Part shown: positions 1 to 10,900 of the stretch, piece by piece | Layout of the letters: the number at the start of each line of letters is the position of its first letter | Numbering within the stretch: position 1 is the first letter of the stretch | From: Symbiodinium microadriaticum | Taxonomy: Eukaryota; Sar; Dinophyceae; Suessiales; Symbiodiniaceae | DNA length: 64,000 nucleotides | Reading direction: 5' to 3' | Assembly (NCBI GenBank): GCA_001939145.1 | Contig: LSRX01000824.1 | Span: forward strand, 255,618 to 319,617 | The notes under the pieces: generated by a model | The model's database searches: none | What the model saw: the letters and a program-made list of their open reading frames with translations, nothing else | What the model was told of the DNA's origin: nothing | Program-made: the position numbers and the translations under genes

Positions 1-985
1 TGATCAACAAGATGGGTCCTCTACATTGGGCCCGGCACGGCAAGCGAGGGAGGGCCTCGCGCGAGATCCAGGAGCACAAAAGATCATCGAGGCCCATCCA
101 ACTGGCTCTGCCCAAGGCTGTGGCATCACTCATAGAGACCTGTCGCGAGGGCTGTATAACATCGCACGGGGCACGAACACAGCAAGGTGGGACAGGAAAC
201 CCAAGGTGAAGCAGCTCCTCACGTAGTGGGTTCGAAATCTGAGGCACAGTACGCAAAGTGTAACAATTGAGTACCCACCTATCGCCCGTCCAAGGCAAAG
301 AGGAATGCAACTTGAAAGGCGAGAAGATCACTGGCTTGTGGGAATTGTCGAGGGCTGCTGCACGTACCTCAGTGTTGGCAGCATTGTCCGAAATGTGCAA
401 TGGGCCATCCGGACACTCGATGAGCAAGCCCCCGTCTTGAAAAGTACCGATGGCCATGGAAATGTTAGAGCTGTCTTTGAGATTAGCCGAATCTCGGTGC
501 GGAAATGCGAACTGGTTATGTGCGATTGCAACACTGGTCCAGTGAGAATCTGGACAATGCGAGCGCAGAAAGCTGTTGACGGCACGAACCAGCTCTGGGA
601 ATCGCTTCGCCTCAGCAGAGATGCCATCACCAGACTTGCCACAGAAATGACCCAAAATGAAGTAATTAACTTCCCTGGAACCCCCAAGAACGCCACTTCG
701 ACGATTGCGCAGGGGAGCAGGAAAGCACGCATGCAAAAGCTTGACAAGTGCACTTTCAGAAGGGCAGGGCTTGGAATCACAAGCAGATGGGCCCGAGCAG
801 CTCGAGCCATCGTCAGAGAGCCTAACAGCCCTTGAAACAGCACCTGAGGACGCATCGCAGTGAACCGTAAGGTCAGAGCAGGACACAAGGCGAGAAGGCG
901 GTGGGTCCTGATCAAAATTTGCGCGCCAACATGAAGGCTCAGCAGAAGGCTCCTGCGCGACCGTGGGGCCTTCAGAGCCAAGGAT
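1..985 (-). CDS. Partial retroelement ORF with 2OG-Fe(II) dioxygenase-like motifs
   Basis: An open frame of 328 codons runs from 985 to the left window edge without a stop. It is in the same frame as the Gag-like ORF upstream and is separated from it only by the TGA at 988-986. It has no start of its own near the front, so it is either read through, made by another route, or the TGA is a mutation. Numbering from the first codon after the TGA, residues 104-246 resemble a domain I recall as common in dinoflagellate retroelement proteins. This part contains H163-R-D165 (499-491), then TFQDGGLLIE, and KLHSSLPWTGDRW with H227 and R236. The HxD...H...R spacing fits the iron and 2-oxoglutarate ligands of the double-stranded beta-helix dioxygenases. 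The frame and motifs are seen directly; enzymatic activity is inference. The ORF is truncated by the window edge. Confidence 0.7.
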   Translation of the reverse strand, partial: MLGSEGPTVAQEPSAEPSCWRANFDQDPPPSRLVSCSDLTVHCDASSGAVSRAVRLSDDGSSCSGPSACDSKPCPSESALVKLLHACFPAPLRNRRSGVLGGSREVNYFILGHFCGKSGDGISAEAKRFPELVRAVNSFLRSHCPDSHWTSVAIAHNQFAFPHRDSANLKDSSNISMAIGTFQDGGLLIECPDGPLHISDNAANTEVRAAALDNSHKPVIFSPFKLHSSLPWTGDRWVLNCYTLRTVPQISNPLREELLHLGFPVPPCCVRAPCDVIQPSRQVSMSDATALGRASWMGLDDLLCSWISREALPRLPCRAQCRGPILLI

Positions 986-2137
986 TCAAGCTTGCCTGTT
1001 GGGGCAATTCGCCCTTGTGTGTGTCCTGGAGCCACAGACCTTACCAGATGCAAGCCTGACATCACATACATGAGCCTTGCGATCGGGGCACTGCTTCTCA
1101 TCGGCAGTGCAACCTCGTTGATCATTGCGCTTTTTGCAAATGGGACGCCCATCCTCGGTCTCATGGCAAGTGCGGTCCTTGCGGCCAGCTTTGGTGGGGG
1201 ACGAACCTGAGGGATGGGCAGCATCCGGGGATGTCAACACAGGAAGCTGGGAAGTGCTATTCCAAAGCAATTCGGTCTCCGCGAGGGCTTTGAACAAGGC
1301 CTCACCCTGTGGGTATGACATCCTAAGAAACTCAACCATCTTTGATCGTGTGTGGAGATCGCGGGTCTCCAACCAAGCGAGCTGAGCAGCAGGTGGCGCC
1401 TGCACATTGTTCGCCTTCTGAAGAGCTTGATCAGAGTAGTTCAAGTTGATCTCGAGCGGAGAGAAAGTCACCTGAGTCCCAGGGTGCAAGACGGAGTCCA
1501 CCTTGTGGCTGCCCGCGAGGCAGTAGGCATTAGCCAGTATTCTGAGCCGAAAATAATAATCGGCAAGGTCCCTGACAGGACCAGGCTCGGTGGCGACCTG
1601 AAGCTTCAGACTCAGGTGGAGCGCAACCTCCGTCTTGGGCTGAGGCAAGGAAGCATGAAACAAAGATGTAATCTTCCTCGCCGGGATCAAGGATGCAGTT
1701 CCCCGTTGAAGCTCGCGATACACCCTGCCCAGTAGAGAATCGCTAGGTGTCAGATGAATGTCAAGGCGGTGTCCATAAAGCCGCTGCCATGATGATTGCA
1801 AGTTCTCTGCGACGACCGGGTCAAGAGGCTCCTCAGCATCCTCAGCGACACCTTCAAGCTTTCTTTTGCGCTGCTGTTGAATGGCAGCAGAGGCCTCACT
1901 CCAAGCAGTCCGAAGTCTGGCTAGCTGAAGCATGCTGCCCTTTTCAGGGCTCTTGTCCAAGATCAACTCAGCAAGCTGTGACTCATACTTGGAACTCTCG
2001 ACCAGACCCACGAAGTCAGCAAGAGATTCTACCCCCAGGGACTCCACAAACTTGACGAGGGCATCCGAAAGCCTGGCTGAGCCGAGCAGAGAGCGCAGCT
2101 GCTCAAGGTCGCGGGAAGCAGCAGCCCCTGTAGCCAT
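986..2137 (-). CDS. Gag-like protein of YR retroelement, Cys/His-rich C terminus
   Basis: This 383-residue frame starts at the second methionine (MATGAAASRD); an in-frame ATG lies 15 nt further upstream at 2152. The N-terminal half is helical and charged, with a KRKLEG basic patch near residue 95. The middle part (LYGHRLDIHLTPSDSLLGRV and following) resembles Gag-like proteins of dinoflagellate retroelements. The last 60 residues are rich in Cys and His (CHETEDGRPIC, GCTADEKQC, HVCDVRLASGKVC, HTRANC), as in a nucleic-acid-binding zinc domain. It lies 222 nt downstream of the ORF ending at 2374. Its TGA stop is followed in frame by the dioxygenase-like ORF. The Gag assignment is by resemblance, not by a hallmark motif. 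Confidence 0.6.
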   Translation of the reverse strand: MATGAAASRDLEQLRSLLGSARLSDALVKFVESLGVESLADFVGLVESSKYESQLAELILDKSPEKGSMLQLARLRTAWSEASAAIQQQRKRKLEGVAEDAEEPLDPVVAENLQSSWQRLYGHRLDIHLTPSDSLLGRVYRELQRGTASLIPARKITSLFHASLPQPKTEVALHLSLKLQVATEPGPVRDLADYYFRLRILANAYCLAGSHKVDSVLHPGTQVTFSPLEINLNYSDQALQKANNVQAPPAAQLAWLETRDLHTRSKMVEFLRMSYPQGEALFKALAETELLWNSTSQLPVLTSPDAAHPSGSSPTKAGRKDRTCHETEDGRPICKKRNDQRGCTADEKQCPDRKAHVCDVRLASGKVCGSRTHTRANCPNRQA

Positions 2138-2373
2138 GGTGCTTCGGCACAATGTGGGGGAGAAGCCAAGGGACTAAACCACACAACCCTACGGGGGGCA
2201 GGAGCTGGGGCCAAATAAAAGGCACCAGAATGAAGGATTCTCAAGAAAGCACCTCGTGCAGCACACTCAGCACTGCAAGTAGCCAGCGTGAGAACTGTGC
2301 AAGAGGCATGTGGCAGGAGCACAATTTTTATCAGCCATCCAAAAACCTCAGCCAGCACTCAAAGCAACAGCAC

Positions 2374-3081
2374 CTAAACCCTACGGCACCTCAGGCATGT
2401 GTGATGCACGTGATCAGGCTTTGAACGGTTGCACCAGCCAGTGTTGCAAAGTACACATGGGACACCACAACGGAGATCACCTCGGGGCTGGCGCGGATCG
2501 GCCGTAGGCGGAGCCGTAGGGGCTGCATGTGCAGGAGGTGAAGAGGCTGCCGTGGCTGGGGCACTAACTCGAGAGCTCGGCTGAGGGCCAAAGTTCCGTG
2601 TTCCCGACGCAGAAGAACTCGACGGCTGAAAACGGAGTCGCAGCTCACCATCGTCATCCGTCTCGAGAAAGGGCTGATCTTCGAACCTGCGAACAGCCTC
2701 GCGAACAGCCTGAAGCCAAAGAGGGGGCAGGATCAGGAGGATTCGAAAGACGACCTCAACAGCCTCGGCATAAGAACAGGCTGCCCCCATGACGCAATGC
2801 AAGAAGGGGAGTGCGAAAGCCTTGCAATGAGAGCTCGAAACAGCAGCAAGGAGCACATCACAGCACAAAAGATGCCTTGGCAATGCAAAGAAGCTCTCAA
2901 GGGCACTGGAGAAAGCACTTTTGGTCCTCGGCTTTCCTGCGACGGATTGCTCGCAAAACATGTGCAGGCGCAGCAGAGACACATCTCTGGCACAAAACAT
3001 GGTCCTTATCAAGCCCAACACCTCTGACCACTTCAGAGGGCGGGAGCGCCGAAGTTCTGCAAAGCGGATGAAGGTCAACAC
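2374..3081 (-). CDS. Hypothetical ORF between the YR and Gag-like ORFs
   Basis: This 235-codon frame overlaps the last 185 nt of the recombinase ORF in another frame, so its first 60 residues may be a shadow. Beyond 2897 it is the only long frame. It encodes a hydrophobic stretch (VEVVFRILLILPPLWLQAV), a low-complexity Ser/Ala/Pro region and a C-terminal CVLCNTGWCNRSKPDHVHHTCLRC cluster (here shortened in reading: CVLC, then HHTCLRC), which could bind zinc. It matches no family I recognise. It could be a real accessory ORF of the element or the out-of-frame remainder of the recombinase C terminus. Confidence 0.35.
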   Translation of the reverse strand: MLTFIRFAELRRSRPLKWSEVLGLIRTMFCARDVSLLRLHMFCEQSVAGKPRTKSAFSSALESFFALPRHLLCCDVLLAAVSSSHCKAFALPFLHCVMGAACSYAEAVEVVFRILLILPPLWLQAVREAVRRFEDQPFLETDDDGELRLRFQPSSSSASGTRNFGPQPSSRVSAPATAASSPPAHAAPTAPPTADPRQPRGDLRCGVPCVLCNTGWCNRSKPDHVHHTCLRCRRV

Positions 3082-4843
3082 TCCCTTTTCTCAAGATATG
3101 CACGACATTCCTGTTACCAGATTTCAGACGAAACCACTGCACCGGAGCAATCTCAGACTCACTGCTTGAACTGCTAGAGGAGCTCGACTCAGAAGAATCA
3201 GAATCATGATCGGAAGCAGGCTTCTTCGCGTCCGATGAAACATCAGCGGCTGCAGAGCCCGAAGGCACCGACGAGGTCCAGAAAAGATTCAAATCCCGGA
3301 GAGCCTGCCAATCAAAGTTCTCGGTTTGCAGCCGACGCGAGCCTTGGCGCAGGAGGCCAAAGAGCTGAGCCTTGGTGTCAGCAGCTGTTCGAACCTTATC
3401 GTCGGCATACAAGTGATGCATTTGAAGTCTGGATGCCTTGCCACCGCCCTCGGACCAGTTGCCCAAATGGAGAGCAAGATGCTCCGGACACCGGCAAACG
3501 TCAGCTAGTGATGGCAAGAACCGGCGCAGACTATAAGTGCTAATACTGGAAACGTACTGGTTCCCCAAGCCTGCACGGCGAAGCACACCCTGCAGGATAC
3601 GCACAAATTTGGCACGGCTCATCTTACGAGGGAACCAACTTGAAGCATCAGAGATACCATCGGGGCCCAAATCAATGTCGGGGACAACAAACCTAGCCTC
3701 CGGTTTAATCTTGAGCAGCCTCGAATGAACCTGAAGTGCAGCACGAAAGACATCACGGAAGCCAAGAATGTCAACTGGACATGCCCAGGAGAAAGGCGGT
3801 CTGTTCCCCATTCGTCTGGCTTTGCCCTTAGAGCAAGTACCTTGCAAGAAAGGCCCCTGCACGACCAGGGCGTGTGATCTCTGAAGGTGGGCAAATCGCA
3901 AGCAGGCCACAAGTGGCAACAAGGCGAATCCACAGAAGGCTGCCAACTTGGAACAATTCTGAGATGCGAGACGGCACAAACAGTAAAGTGCACTGATCCT
4001 TAGCGGGCTGGCTTGCTGTGAAGAGTGGCCTGGTTCCACGCGATTCCAAGCTGCAATGAAAGGATCTTGCAAAGGAAATGGTAGGCCAATATGTTTTTGA
4101 AGCCACAGCAAGCCCTGAAACAAGTTCCTGGCAACCGTCGGGCCACGTGTCGATTGGTCCTGCAAGAAGGCATTAGTAGCATCCAGGGTGGGCTCACGCA
4201 CACGAACGGGAGGCGGCAGATAGCCCTCAGCAAAACGGCACCAGCGTGCCCATGTATTGCGATGCTGCCTCAGCGTAGCCTCCTCGGTGGATGCAAAACT
4301 GGCTATAAATGAAAGTCGAGCACTCTCCGGTTGGCTCAAAAGGAGCGGGCTAAAGCGAAGACCTTGTCGCCCAAGCTGGCAGTAGAGCTGCCAAAACTCA
4401 TCAATGACAGCTTGCTTGGATGGTGCAATCACAATAGATTTCGCAGCAGAAGGCTTGAAAGCCACAGCATGACCACCCATAGGCACAGGAGCAGATGGCA
4501 GCCGCTTCTCTTCCACAGGCAATGAAGTCTGATTTGAAGCAGGGCGACGCTGTAACTTAGCCACTGACAGAGCCGCAGCCGCAGACTCATCGGTGATGCC
4601 CGTGCAAATTGATTGTAGCTCACCGACCAAAAGGCCAGCAACATCAGAATCACAAACAAATCCCGCAGATTGCAATGATGAGGCTGCGGCTTCGCCCAAA
4701 TGTTCAAGCAAGAGTGGGCTTAATCCATCATCGCAAACAGCAGCCGGAGGACCTGGAGCAGAAGCTGAACTCCGAGAAATCAAGCCGGCAGCCGAGGCAG
4801 ACGAACCATGCCGATGCTTCTTGCTAGAGCTCGCCATCCTCAA
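2897..4843 (-). CDS. Tyrosine recombinase-like protein of YR retroelement
   Basis: This is a 648-residue frame; the ATG two codons in (MASSSKKHRH) is an equally likely start. The N terminus is low in complexity. Residues 150-270 look like the SAM-like core-binding region of tyrosine recombinases (LRQHRNTWARWCRFAEGYLP). The catalytic part shows Arg box I at R316 (CLRFAHLQRS), a basic segment near K340-R344, box II at R440-R441 (TYSLRRFLPSLA, with Tyr where His of HxxR is usual), W463 (HLGNWSEGG) and a candidate nucleophile Y479 (HHLYADDK). Residues 550-575 are a Ser/Asp/Glu run. The C terminus has a Cys-rich tail (DHVLCQRC). The fold would cut and rejoin DNA during integration. No reverse transcriptase is seen in this part of the element; it may lie left of the window. 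Confidence 0.7.
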   Translation of the reverse strand: MRMASSSKKHRHGSSASAAGLISRSSASAPGPPAAVCDDGLSPLLLEHLGEAAASSLQSAGFVCDSDVAGLLVGELQSICTGITDESAAAALSVAKLQRRPASNQTSLPVEEKRLPSAPVPMGGHAVAFKPSAAKSIVIAPSKQAVIDEFWQLYCQLGRQGLRFSPLLLSQPESARLSFIASFASTEEATLRQHRNTWARWCRFAEGYLPPPVRVREPTLDATNAFLQDQSTRGPTVARNLFQGLLWLQKHIGLPFPLQDPFIAAWNRVEPGHSSQQASPLRISALYCLCRLASQNCSKLAAFCGFALLPLVACLRFAHLQRSHALVVQGPFLQGTCSKGKARRMGNRPPFSWACPVDILGFRDVFRAALQVHSRLLKIKPEARFVVPDIDLGPDGISDASSWFPRKMSRAKFVRILQGVLRRAGLGNQYVSSISTYSLRRFLPSLADVCRCPEHLALHLGNWSEGGGKASRLQMHHLYADDKVRTAADTKAQLFGLLRQGSRRLQTENFDWQALRDLNLFWTSSVPSGSAAADVSSDAKKPASDHDSDSSESSSSSSSSSESEIAPVQWFRLKSGNRNVVHILRKGSVDLHPLCRTSALPPSEVVRGVGLDKDHVLCQRCVSAAPAHVLRAIRRRKAEDQKCFLQCP

Positions 4844-7800
4844 GTGGCCAAGAAGCGAGCTGGCTAAAAGAATGGCTCAAGAGCACGTACAGCAGACATG
4901 CAAGAAAAGCCATGCCCACTGCACAACTCGTGCTCTTTTGAACCACAAGAGCAGCGAACAATCATAATGCTGCATATGCCAATCCCAGCCAGGCCAGTAT
5001 GCACACAATGGACATGTCAACACAACCCATCTGAATCGAACTCGGCAGCTGAAGTCCTCGTTGTAGAACTGAGCGTTTCTCGTGCGAGCACAGGGCAATT
5101 CTTCAGAGGACAGTAGAATCCCACACCAGGACTGTGCTACTGGTAGTAGATCTTGCTTCCTCCTTCAAACCCAGCCATCCCTGCAAACCAAGACGGACCG
5201 ATGTTTGAGGGCTTCGAGCCACAGCTAAGCTTGTACACTGTCACTGCACACCGAGACCGGAGGGCACAATTCCGCAGCATTTTGGTGGTGCGATGCAAAG
5301 AAAAGACAGGAGAGCGAGGGAGAGACCGGCAGGCTGGAAGAGAATCGTATGGACATGACTCTGTGATGTTTCACTTCGACAACAATGCCCTGGAGGTTTC
5401 TCAACCTGCTGGACGATGTGAATATGCAGCCATCCACCACATCCAGGGCGCAGCGGTGAATTCAAAGGCCAGAGTGCACAACCAGCAGCAAAAACTGCAC
5501 TTGCTCACAAACCTAAAGCGGGGCGTGAAACTACAATTGGCCGTATCATGCCGTATCAGTAATCAGCAGGCGAAAGTTGCGGTGAAGCGGCACGCACACA
5601 CACACACACAAAGTAAAAAATGAGCTCGGGCAGATCAGTTCTGTCATTCACAGATGCATGCGAAGGCGGATCCAGCCTTGAAGCACACAAACATAGCTGC
5701 GCCTGGCGCTCTGTCGCCGACCATCCTGGTTGCAACACGTCAGGCCATAGCACCTAGTGCAAGCGCTACATACGCAAAAGCTACTCCATGAGCACCTTGC
5801 AGGATCCAAAAATTGAGAGGCACTACTCTGTAGAGGAAGCAGGATTTGCACCCAAAATACGCAGGGCACTGTGGCAGCCGAAACATGCAGCACTGCGTAC
5901 CTTTTTTGAAAACATTCTGAAAGAGATACGCTCCTTTTGCGGGAAAGTTTGGGGCTCGCTTCAAGCGCAAGGAAGCGGAAGCTGAGAGCCAAGTGCGCTG
6001 TCGTTGAATCCGAGATCAAGCAACATAAGCAACCATCAGGCTTCCATCTGTGCATTTTGTTCCTGCTGGAATTCATCGGGCCTAAACGCCGACACGTACA
6101 TCATACCATTGGTACAGCACGCAGCAACGACGCTAGCATTATTGTGCACTCATCATGTTTCGTCTTCTAATTTTCAACGTGGCGGAGGATGCCCAATTGC
6201 GGAACGATCCTCGCGGCATGGTGGCGGCAGCACAACTGCCAACCATCCCATCTATCCCGAAGAGTCGAATAGTGGCCCTGCCAGGATTTCAAAGACTTCG
6301 AGCCGGTTTGGAGGGAGCGCCCCAAAATCCGCTATGTGGTGGTGAATTCGGCCCACGGCCGGCGCGGGATTGTGGCGAGAAATTGAACATGCGCACCGCT
6401 CTACGGGAACGGCCGGCGGGGGACACCTCGCCGCCTCGTATGCTTATCAACAAACAAATCCCGCTACACCGAAAGTAGAAGCCCCATAGTGCTACACTGT
6501 CCGAGAAAAGCATAATTGCAGCAACTTGTGCTACAGCCGCGGGACTCGTTGTGCATTCCGATGTAGAACTTGCTGCGGGATCTCAGAATCGGAAGCATCT
6601 TTGTGTTGGAGCAGATGCTTTGCTGAGACTGTCTCCCGACTGAGTCTTCTGCGGCTTGTTCACTGCCTCATACACGCCTGCTTTCTTGTCCACAGCATCT
6701 CGCGCCGCCACCGAGTGCAATGGGTCCTGTGGTAGGGCTTGGACGACAGACGCTGGAGAGCTGGAGAAGTCCCGTTACAACAAACATCTCTTCAGTGCTC
6801 TCCTCACAGGGGTCGAGCTCAAGGGCCTGCCCTACCTGCACGAGTCACAGGGCCGTTGCGTGTGACAGGGCTGCTCAACGGCACTGTGCTTGTCCCCTCA
6901 CTCTCCTCGCTTCCCGCCTGGCCAAAGGTTGCCTTGTCTTTCGAGATCTCGAAACCGCGAAACACGACAGCTCCGTTCGTCTTAAGGTCCTGGGCAGCAT
7001 GTCCGTTTTTAACACCAACCCACACACCAAGAAAAAAAAAAAAAAACGAAGAATCCTGACCTTGTAGATTTGCGGCAAGTTGGACGAGAAGAAATTGCGC
7101 TGTGCCTGGTAACGGCACAACTCTTGCATATCTGGCCAACAGCCGTGTTCGAGCAGAGGCGGAGTTGCACTGACAGCCGTGAAAATGCGAGTAGAAGAAG
7201 TCTTGCCAAAACTGTGCCGACTATTGCCGACTTAGGACCGCTTAATTAAGCGCTCAACGGAGGGTGACCCTGCAAGTTTGAGACGCCAGACGTTGGCAAC
7301 GCGGGTTCTCGGAGAACGACCAAGCAGACGGAGATCACTTGGGATAGATAGAAGCGGATCGACGCATGTGCCAGTGAAGCTTGACATATTAACTCCGGGG
7401 CTTGTACCTCAATGTCACCTTTCAGCTCTTCAGGCATTCGAATCTCTTTGGGGCCACTGGGCACCTGCCGAAGGCAGGAAAAAGGAAAGATCTTCCTTCT
7501 ATGCTCGAGCATGATGTGCCTGAAGCTCCTGACGTTCCTTTGCAATGTCTATGTCCTTTTGACCTCCAGGATTGCGGGATGACGGATGTCTCACATTGCA
7601 GGAAGTCAAGTCTCAGGTCTCAGTAAGGGGCCGTACAATGCGTACGGACAGTCGGCAAGGCCATCTGCATGGCGCGTTATGTGCGAACGCCTCGACTTGC
7701 ATAGAGTCCAAATGGGTCTGCTTGCAATGCAAGCCAAGCCAATGCAAGCGAGTAACCCGACGGCGGACTTTCGCTGCATCCGCAGTGCGGCAAAGGCAGA

Positions 7801-9290
7801 AACCGCTGCGACCGAAGCCGGCAGCCAGCTGCTTTGCCGGCTTCCCGGCTGAGGACCTTCCAAGGGCAGTCAAGACCTTCGCAAGGGCTCTGGCAAGCTG
7901 TGGCCTGTGGATACAGCGGGGCCCCGTAGTCTGGCCACGGCGCCATTAGCCTCTCCTCCCCGTCCGCCGACGAAGCACCTCAACGAGGGTTCAGTGGGCC
8001 GTTCCTCACATCCAATCAATCCATGAAGCCTGTGGCCGGCCTGGTTGCGCAAATCATTGTCGCACAAGCTGCAGATGCCTCAGGACGACGAAAGACTCTC
8101 TAGCTCATGGTCCTTCGCCCTCTCTCTGCATACAGAATCTAGCCATGTCGTTCAACGCAAGGCGACTGGTTGGGGGATCAAGGTCTTGGAAACCGTCAGC
8201 TACAGTAGCACATGGAGTGCTACGAAGGATTGGGCAACTCCAGTCCTTGCTCGACTCTCGGCACTCCGACTGAATCGCAGCGGTGCCGCAGTGGCCACGC
8301 CCACTCGTTTGCCATCCATGGCCAAGCAGCACTAGGACTCGATTAAAAAACCCTCCTAGGAGCCCACAGCTTGGGAAGCCGGTGCCAAAAGTCTGCTAGC
8401 GGCATCCACACTCCAGTCTCCGATGCCAAGCTCCTGGCCGAATCTTGGCAAGACTTCGGTGCCCTGTGGTTCGTAGGTCCGCAGGTCCGCAGGGCTTCAG
8501 ACGCGGATGGACGGGGATGGGGTCACGAAACCCAGAACCTGAGGGCCGCTGCTGTGTCAACGGCTCCGTTGCGGCGACCAAACCCGTCTCCTTACACTTA
8601 AAGAGACAGGAAGTCGTCATGTCACCTGTCCGGGCCCCTTACACTGATGGCCCGCAACTCTGCTTCAGCTGCTGCCACCGCCTCGCCCCAAAGGCCCCAA
8701 AGGCCCCAAATGCTGCGTGCGCTGCGTGCGCTACGTGCGGTGCGTGACAAGCAAAGCGGTTGGCCTCTTGCAGTTGCGCGGCCACGGCTTCGAACCAGGC
8801 CCTGAAGGCAATGCCTGGCCGCAAGGAGTGGCGGACAGCATCGGCACAGTGGAGAGAGCTTGAGAGCTTGGTGCTGGGCGCAGGCGTTGGACGTCTCGCC
8901 GCACGCCCTGCACCCTGCACCCGGTGGAATCAGCTGGCGAGTTGGCAGTTCTGCCATGGTGTCAGAATCACTTGACCCTCAATATATGAAGCTCAAAGCA
9001 ATGCGTGCCTCAACCTGCGCATCTTCAACGCAAAGGTCCACCATCCTTGCGAACCGAATGCAGTTTCTAGGCTCAATTGAGAAACCGAGAACCCAAACAT
9101 CATTAAATGAAACCTCAAGGTTGCTGAAAACCACACATACTCCCAAACCTAGCAAACCTCATCCGATCCAAGATGGCATCGCAAGTCCGCAACCTTGAAA
9201 GGCCTCTGTAGGAATGCTAACATAGGGCGGCCGTCCATAAACTTCAAAACAGCTTTGCTTGACAAACCGGCGGCGTGTGGGTGGCAGGGT
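4844..9290. other. Stretch with no supportable gene
   Basis: No frame here shows a recognised domain or convincing coding character. It contains a (CA)n run at 5595-5610, an A-run at 7030-7044, and otherwise mixed-composition DNA. Short open frames occur on both strands at the density expected by chance. Confidence 0.5.
5595..5610. repeat. (CA)8 microsatellite
   Basis: A run of uninterrupted CA dinucleotides directly visible in the sequence. Confidence 0.9.
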
Positions 9291-9311
9291 GTACGCATGC
9301 ATGTGCATGTC

Positions 9312-9345
9312 TGTGTGTGTGTGTATGTGTGAGTATATGTATGTG

Positions 9346-9394
<49 letters not shown>
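9312..9394. repeat. Compound (TG)n-(TA)n microsatellite
   Basis: TG-rich dinucleotides grade into a long uninterrupted TA run from about 9356 to 9394. Just beyond it, 9429-9437 and 9441-9449 form a perfect 9-bp inverted repeat (ATGTATGTA / TACATACAT) with a 3-nt spacer. The TA run explains the long Ile-Tyr translations in this place, which are not genes. Confidence 0.9.
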
Positions 9395-9397
<3 letters not shown>

Positions 9398-10020
9398 TGT
9401 CGGTGTGCGGGTCTGTGCGCGCATATGTATGTATGTAGGATACATACATGTATGCATGTGAGAATATATGATTTTTGCCGTTTAGATTCAACTGGAGTAT
9501 CTGTTGCTTGTGGCGTATAAAGTTTACAAGCACCTCCTTGCTTAGGGTTTGTGGTGGGCATGGAGCGTAAGGATTTGAAGTTGGGAACAATATGCGGCTC
9601 AGACATGAAAGCAGGTTATGAGAGGATAATTGGTATCCCAAACTGCCGACGCGGTGGGTTCGAAGGGAGCGGGAACGCAATGCTACGAATATCAGTCGCG
9701 TTCTTGCTAGAGCACCTTTGAGCACTGGTACTTCTTATAACTCTGTACAAATTCGGGTGTGCACAGAGGGAGCCTCTAGAAGGATCTTGAGGCTGCTCCC
9801 CTGAGGGCAGCAAGGCCACAACAGGGTACTCTTCTATGCACTACAGATCTTCAAGAAATAACGGACCGTCGGGTTCGATAAGGCGCGCGGGTTGTCACAG
9901 ATGAAATGCTGTTTGATCCCGAATCCTGATGGTTTCAGGTAACAAATTCTCAACCGCAAACAAACAAAACTCTAGCGGGGGGGACCCTCACAAGGAAACA
10001 GGAACCTAAGCACCATGAGA

Positions 10021-10900
10021 GCTCGCGTGAGCACGGAGTCTAAAGGGCAGCTGTGCTTGACACTCCCTGAACAAGAAACTAAAACTCGTGGCGCGGGAAG
10101 CCGAAATTCACAAAACAACCGACAAACTTCAACAAAACCCCTAGGATCGATGTTGGCAAACCTCACAGCCTGGTGCTCGAATTGGGATGCAGTGACACAC
10201 CCCCAACAGCAACGGACAAGCTACCTGTAGACGGCATACTTCTGTCAGCCGGACGTGTTCGGGTGGCAAACCCTAAACCCTAAAAAGCGCCATGGTATGC
10301 CATGGTGGTATAGGTCTCATCCCAGAACAGAGAATGCTGAGTGTGGTAAACCCGAAATTCCAGAAGTGGCGAAACCTTAGATCCATGACGGCTTTGGTGT
10401 CAGTCAGGCTCTTCGTGCTGGAAACGTGGGTGAGAAACCCCGTCATCTAGACGTGCTCGACATGTCCGAGTGACAAGTGACAAACCCTTAACCCCACAAA
10501 ATGCAGAAAGGACTGTTGCAAAACAATGTGTGGTTCAGGAACCCTGAGACTAAAGAACTGGCAAAACGTTAGACGAGAGAAACAAAGTTGGCGAACCATC
10601 GTTAGACGAGAGAAACAAAAAAGGCGAACCATAAACGCTGGAGCACACGTTGGGTGCGCAACAGGTTCACGGCATAAAGAACGCCTCATGTGACATGTGA
10701 GAGCTTTTTGAGAAGCCCTAACTGCTTCAGGCAGCAAGACTAAACTCTAGCCACTTCTCCAATGTGAGATATCTCAGTCGCTAAAGAACATGTTTGATGA
10801 CGATCCATCAAGCAAATGTTTGAAAGATTTGGACAGCAATGCCCGATCCCTCAAGACGGCTGTGTGGCGAAACGACACCGCAAGACACACACAAAACAAG
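10021..10900 (+). repeat. Tandem duplication, copy 1
   Basis: This copy pairs with 11069-11885 at an offset of 1048 nt. From 10021 to about 10575 the two copies look identical. After that they diverge sharply: copy 1 carries an extra partial duplication of 'gttagacgagagaaacaa' at 10569-10620, and several small indels follow up to the shared 'gaaacgacaccgcaagacac'. Confidence 0.9.

Larger units (their letters stand above)
1..4843 (-). mobile_element. YR retroelement, left part cut by window edge
   Basis: Four minus-strand frames follow each other from 4843 to 1: tyrosine recombinase, hypothetical ORF, Gag-like ORF and dioxygenase-like ORF. The gene order (recombinase first) differs from the DIRS-type element at 36-44 kb, where the recombinase is last. 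Upstream of 4843 no terminal repeat was recognised by eye, and the other end is outside the window. It is likely non-autonomous or continues left into a reverse transcriptase. Confidence 0.6.

Noticed and set aside
225-245. tRNA B-box-like ggttcgaaatc
   Set aside because: No matching A box or cloverleaf around it, and it lies inside a coding frame.
305-835. Plus-strand frame of 176 codons
   Set aside because: It is the complement of the dioxygenase-like minus-strand frame, which has the motifs; the plus frame has none.
328-1224. Minus-strand frame of 298 codons
   Set aside because: It overlaps the Gag-like end and the dioxygenase-like frame in another phase and has a Leu/Ser-rich shadow composition.
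4330-4345. Spliced-leader relict (ttggctcaa)
   Set aside because: Only nine matching bases, inside the recombinase coding region and not before a start codon.
9150-9725. Minus-strand frames of 100-188 codons over the TA/TG tract
   Set aside because: They are translations of the microsatellite (Ile-Tyr and Thr-His runs).
10268-10286. Interstitial telomere (CCCTAAA x2)
   Set aside because: Only two units, copied at 11316 by the tandem duplication; better seen as part of the recurring phrase in this region.
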